DNA of 7,024 bases from Candidatus Pacearchaeota archaeon (GTDB lineage: Archaea; Nanoarchaeota; Nanoarchaeia; Pacearchaeales; GW2011-AR1). This document shows, one piece after another, positions 5,709 through 7,024 of the stretch (positions are counted from its first letter, which is position 1; every line of letters starts with the position of its first letter). The translations under genes were made by a program, and so were the position numbers. A model generated the notes under the pieces. That model worked only from the letters and a program-made list of their open reading frames with translations, did no database searches and had not been told where the DNA came from. The DNA lies in assembly GCA_002686195.1 (NCBI GenBank), contig NZAS01000181.1, forward strand, positions 1-7,024, in the 5' to 3' direction.

Positions 5709-6869
5709 ATGTATAAAGATATACCTGTTGATGATAGATCAATAGCAAAATCTTATAAAGTATATAAAACTTTCAAATTTAATGAAACAGATAGTGGAAG
5801 TGGAATATTTGCTATACAAGGATTAAGTAGTAGTGCATATGATTTTAGAACAGGTTCCGCAGCATCTCAAAGTTATGGATCTTTTAACGCAGTTTCTAAA
5901 AGTTTAGGATTACATTCATCTACTTGGTATAGTCATGGAACATTTTATAAACTACCAACTTATTTTATGGTAAAAAGTCTTTATTATCAATATGATAATC
6001 TACCCAACCCAAAATCAAATAATGAAAGATATATAAATTATACAGCTGGTAATTGGTTAAGAAAGTGGCCACATGGTAGAATAGAATCTGATTGGGGTAG
6101 TATAAATCCAAGAAACTTAAATGATAAAGTAAATGTTATAACTATCCCACAACAATTTTTTGGTGAAGAAATAAAACCAGGTTCTGTTATAATTGAAGAT
6201 TCAAGTGGTGCTACTACAGTTGAATTGAGAGATGATGGACATGGACAACTTTATGATTTTGCATATTCAGCAAGTTTTGCAGCCGGAACGCCAGGTGGTA
6301 GTCCATTAACAGGAAGTGTTATAGGAAATGTATTTTATGAGCATGGAATTATAACAATTATTGATACTGGTTCTTTATATCAATCTTGCAGTATTGGATC
6401 TGTATATCCATATACAGGTCAATATGGTGGAAGTGATGGTTTTACATTAGAATTTAAAGCAACTCAAACAAATTATGAATATGAGTATTTATGTAATGTT
6501 CCTTCATATCATTTTAATTATTCAACAAATCCAAGTCTTGTACCTGGAAGAAGTGGTAGTTTAACTATACCATCTGGATCTGTTTATCTATGGAATGATG
6601 GGGATTTTAGTAATACACAACCATTTGTTCCTGAGTATGAAAATGTTGTAGATTTATTATTGCCGCCAGCCTCAAGTTCTTATGCAAATTCATATAGTTC
6701 TGGAGTTAAATATGAAGGATTCATATCTCATTCTGAATTCGGTACTTATGTAACAAACATAGGATTATATAATGATAGAAATGAGTTATTAGCTATAAGT
6801 AAACTATCTAATCCTATAAAAAATGATCCAGAATTAGATTTGTCATTTTTAATTAGGTTTGATGTATAA
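5709..6869 (+). CDS. Phage virion structural protein, diverged third paralogue
   Basis: This 386-residue soluble protein starts one base after the preceding stop. Only a weak AGAG at 5698-5701 precedes it, so coupling is likely. The N-terminal 140 residues are unlike paralogues A and B, and are rich in Tyr and Trp at 105-131. From about 140 on it follows the same plan: ITIPQQFFGEEIKPGSVII at 144-162 (equivalent to the RYREKMDPGNWEL block), SSGA at 165-168, RDDGHGQLYDF at 174-184, GNVFYEHGIITIIDTG at 206-221, FTLEFKATQTNYEYEYLC at 245-262, NYSTNPS at 270-276 and YVTNIGLYNDRNELLAISK at 347-365, ending in SFLIRFDV. As I recall, the GEEIKPGSV and DDG-x-G-x-LYD patterns recur in marine myovirus structural proteins. 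A tail, baseplate or fibre component is likely. The exact location is unknown. Confidence 0.76.
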   Translation: MYKDIPVDDRSIAKSYKVYKTFKFNETDSGSGIFAIQGLSSSAYDFRTGSAASQSYGSFNAVSKSLGLHSSTWYSHGTFYKLPTYFMVKSLYYQYDNLPNPKSNNERYINYTAGNWLRKWPHGRIESDWGSINPRNLNDKVNVITIPQQFFGEEIKPGSVIIEDSSGATTVELRDDGHGQLYDFAYSASFAAGTPGGSPLTGSVIGNVFYEHGIITIIDTGSLYQSCSIGSVYPYTGQYGGSDGFTLEFKATQTNYEYEYLCNVPSYHFNYSTNPSLVPGRSGSLTIPSGSVYLWNDGDFSNTQPFVPEYENVVDLLLPPASSSYANSYSSGVKYEGFISHSEFGTYVTNIGLYNDRNELLAISKLSNPIKNDPELDLSFLIRFDV

Positions 6870-6871
6870 CT

Positions 6872-6876
6872 GGAGA
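6872..6876 (+). promoter_or_regulatory. Shine-Dalgarno for the membrane-protein gene at the right edge
   Basis: GGAGA ends six bases before the ATG at 6883, in the 13-base gap after the preceding stop. It fixes the start of a reading frame that would otherwise be doubtful because it is cut by the window edge. Confidence 0.65.
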
Positions 6877-6882
6877 ACATAA

Positions 6883-7024
6883 ATGGAAGAGGTTCAGCAA
6901 TTAGAACAGGTTGCTCAAAGGTTAATTGGTTCGTATGGTTGGATGGCTTTCGGAGCATTCGCGATGTTCTTTTTCAAGGAGACAATACAGAGTCTCGTGG
7001 AAGGAATACAACTCATGATGGGGA
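6883..7024 (+). CDS. Small membrane-anchored protein, 3' end outside window
   Basis: The frame is open from ATG at 6883 to the window edge, giving 47 complete codons and no stop. Translation by hand begins MEEVQQLEQVAQRLIGSYGW. Residues 14-31 (LIGSYGWMAFGAFAMFFF) form one hydrophobic helix long enough to cross a membrane, followed by a charged segment with Lys32 and Glu33 and a second amphipathic stretch. The short acidic N-terminus with a membrane helix suggests an inner-membrane or virion-membrane-contact protein, not a typical soluble capsid component. G+C over the visible 142 bases is about 44% (62 of 142, counted by hand), well above the genes before it, with many C-ending codons. Function is not determinable here. 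The C-terminal domain beyond the edge would decide the family. Confidence 0.62.
   Translation, partial: MEEVQQLEQVAQRLIGSYGWMAFGAFAMFFFKETIQSLVEGIQLMMG

Noticed and set aside
6746..6958. Minus-strand open frame of 70 codons
   Set aside because: It overlaps the conserved C-terminus of the third paralogue and the start of the next + gene. No ribosome site or recognisable motif supports it.
1..7024. Diversity-generating retroelement acting on the paralogous surface proteins
   Set aside because: No reverse transcriptase and no template/variable repeat pair with adenine-specific differences is visible. The repeats seen are ordinary paralogue similarity.

Overview
This window looks like part of the virion-protein module of an AT-rich tailed phage, most likely a marine T4-like myovirus of the cyanophage or SAR11-phage type. 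All nine genes are on the + strand and tightly packed. The gaps are mostly 1-29 bases, and the longest is 42 bases (3505-3546). Codons are strongly A/T-ending, with AGA as the usual arginine codon. No tRNA, CRISPR array, transposase, integrase or terminator hairpin is visible. The phage assignment rests on gene order, compact layout, beta-rich Gly/Ser/Asn/Thr-rich proteins and remembered similarity to marine myovirus structural proteins. No database search was possible.

Left half (1-3504): a family of proteins built from interchangeable parts. Three genes (612-1283, 1290-1577, 1580-3232) begin with the same 75-95 residue N-terminal domain. It starts MGF or MGY, has an LT..(G/A)R segment, a K-F-x-L-x-D-D-E-(V/I)-D-Y-x-L-W signature and a closing P-L-x-E-P. 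What follows differs: an Ig-like beta domain, nothing, or three fibronectin-III-like domains. The gene cut by the left edge (1-609) has the same kind of Ig-like C-terminus, so its N-terminal domain probably lies upstream. A small gene (3262-3504) encodes only the terminal strands of that Ig-like domain. These proteins are plausibly decoration, fibre or baseplate-attached proteins carrying different display domains on one common adaptor.

Right half (3505-6869): after a short gap with a candidate T4-type late promoter (TATAAATG) and a strong Shine-Dalgarno sequence come three consecutive large genes for related structural proteins of 366, 349 and 386 residues. The first two are close paralogues. 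The third is a diverged relative sharing the PG-(N/S) core, the DSGA element, the Tyr-x-Cys/NP segment and the closing GLYN-xx-N-(D/E)-LLA-(V/I)-xKLS motif.

Right edge (6883-7024): the first 47 codons of a small membrane-anchored protein, visibly richer in G+C than its neighbours. The whole window reads as a late-expressed, partly translationally coupled operon for virion surface or tail components.
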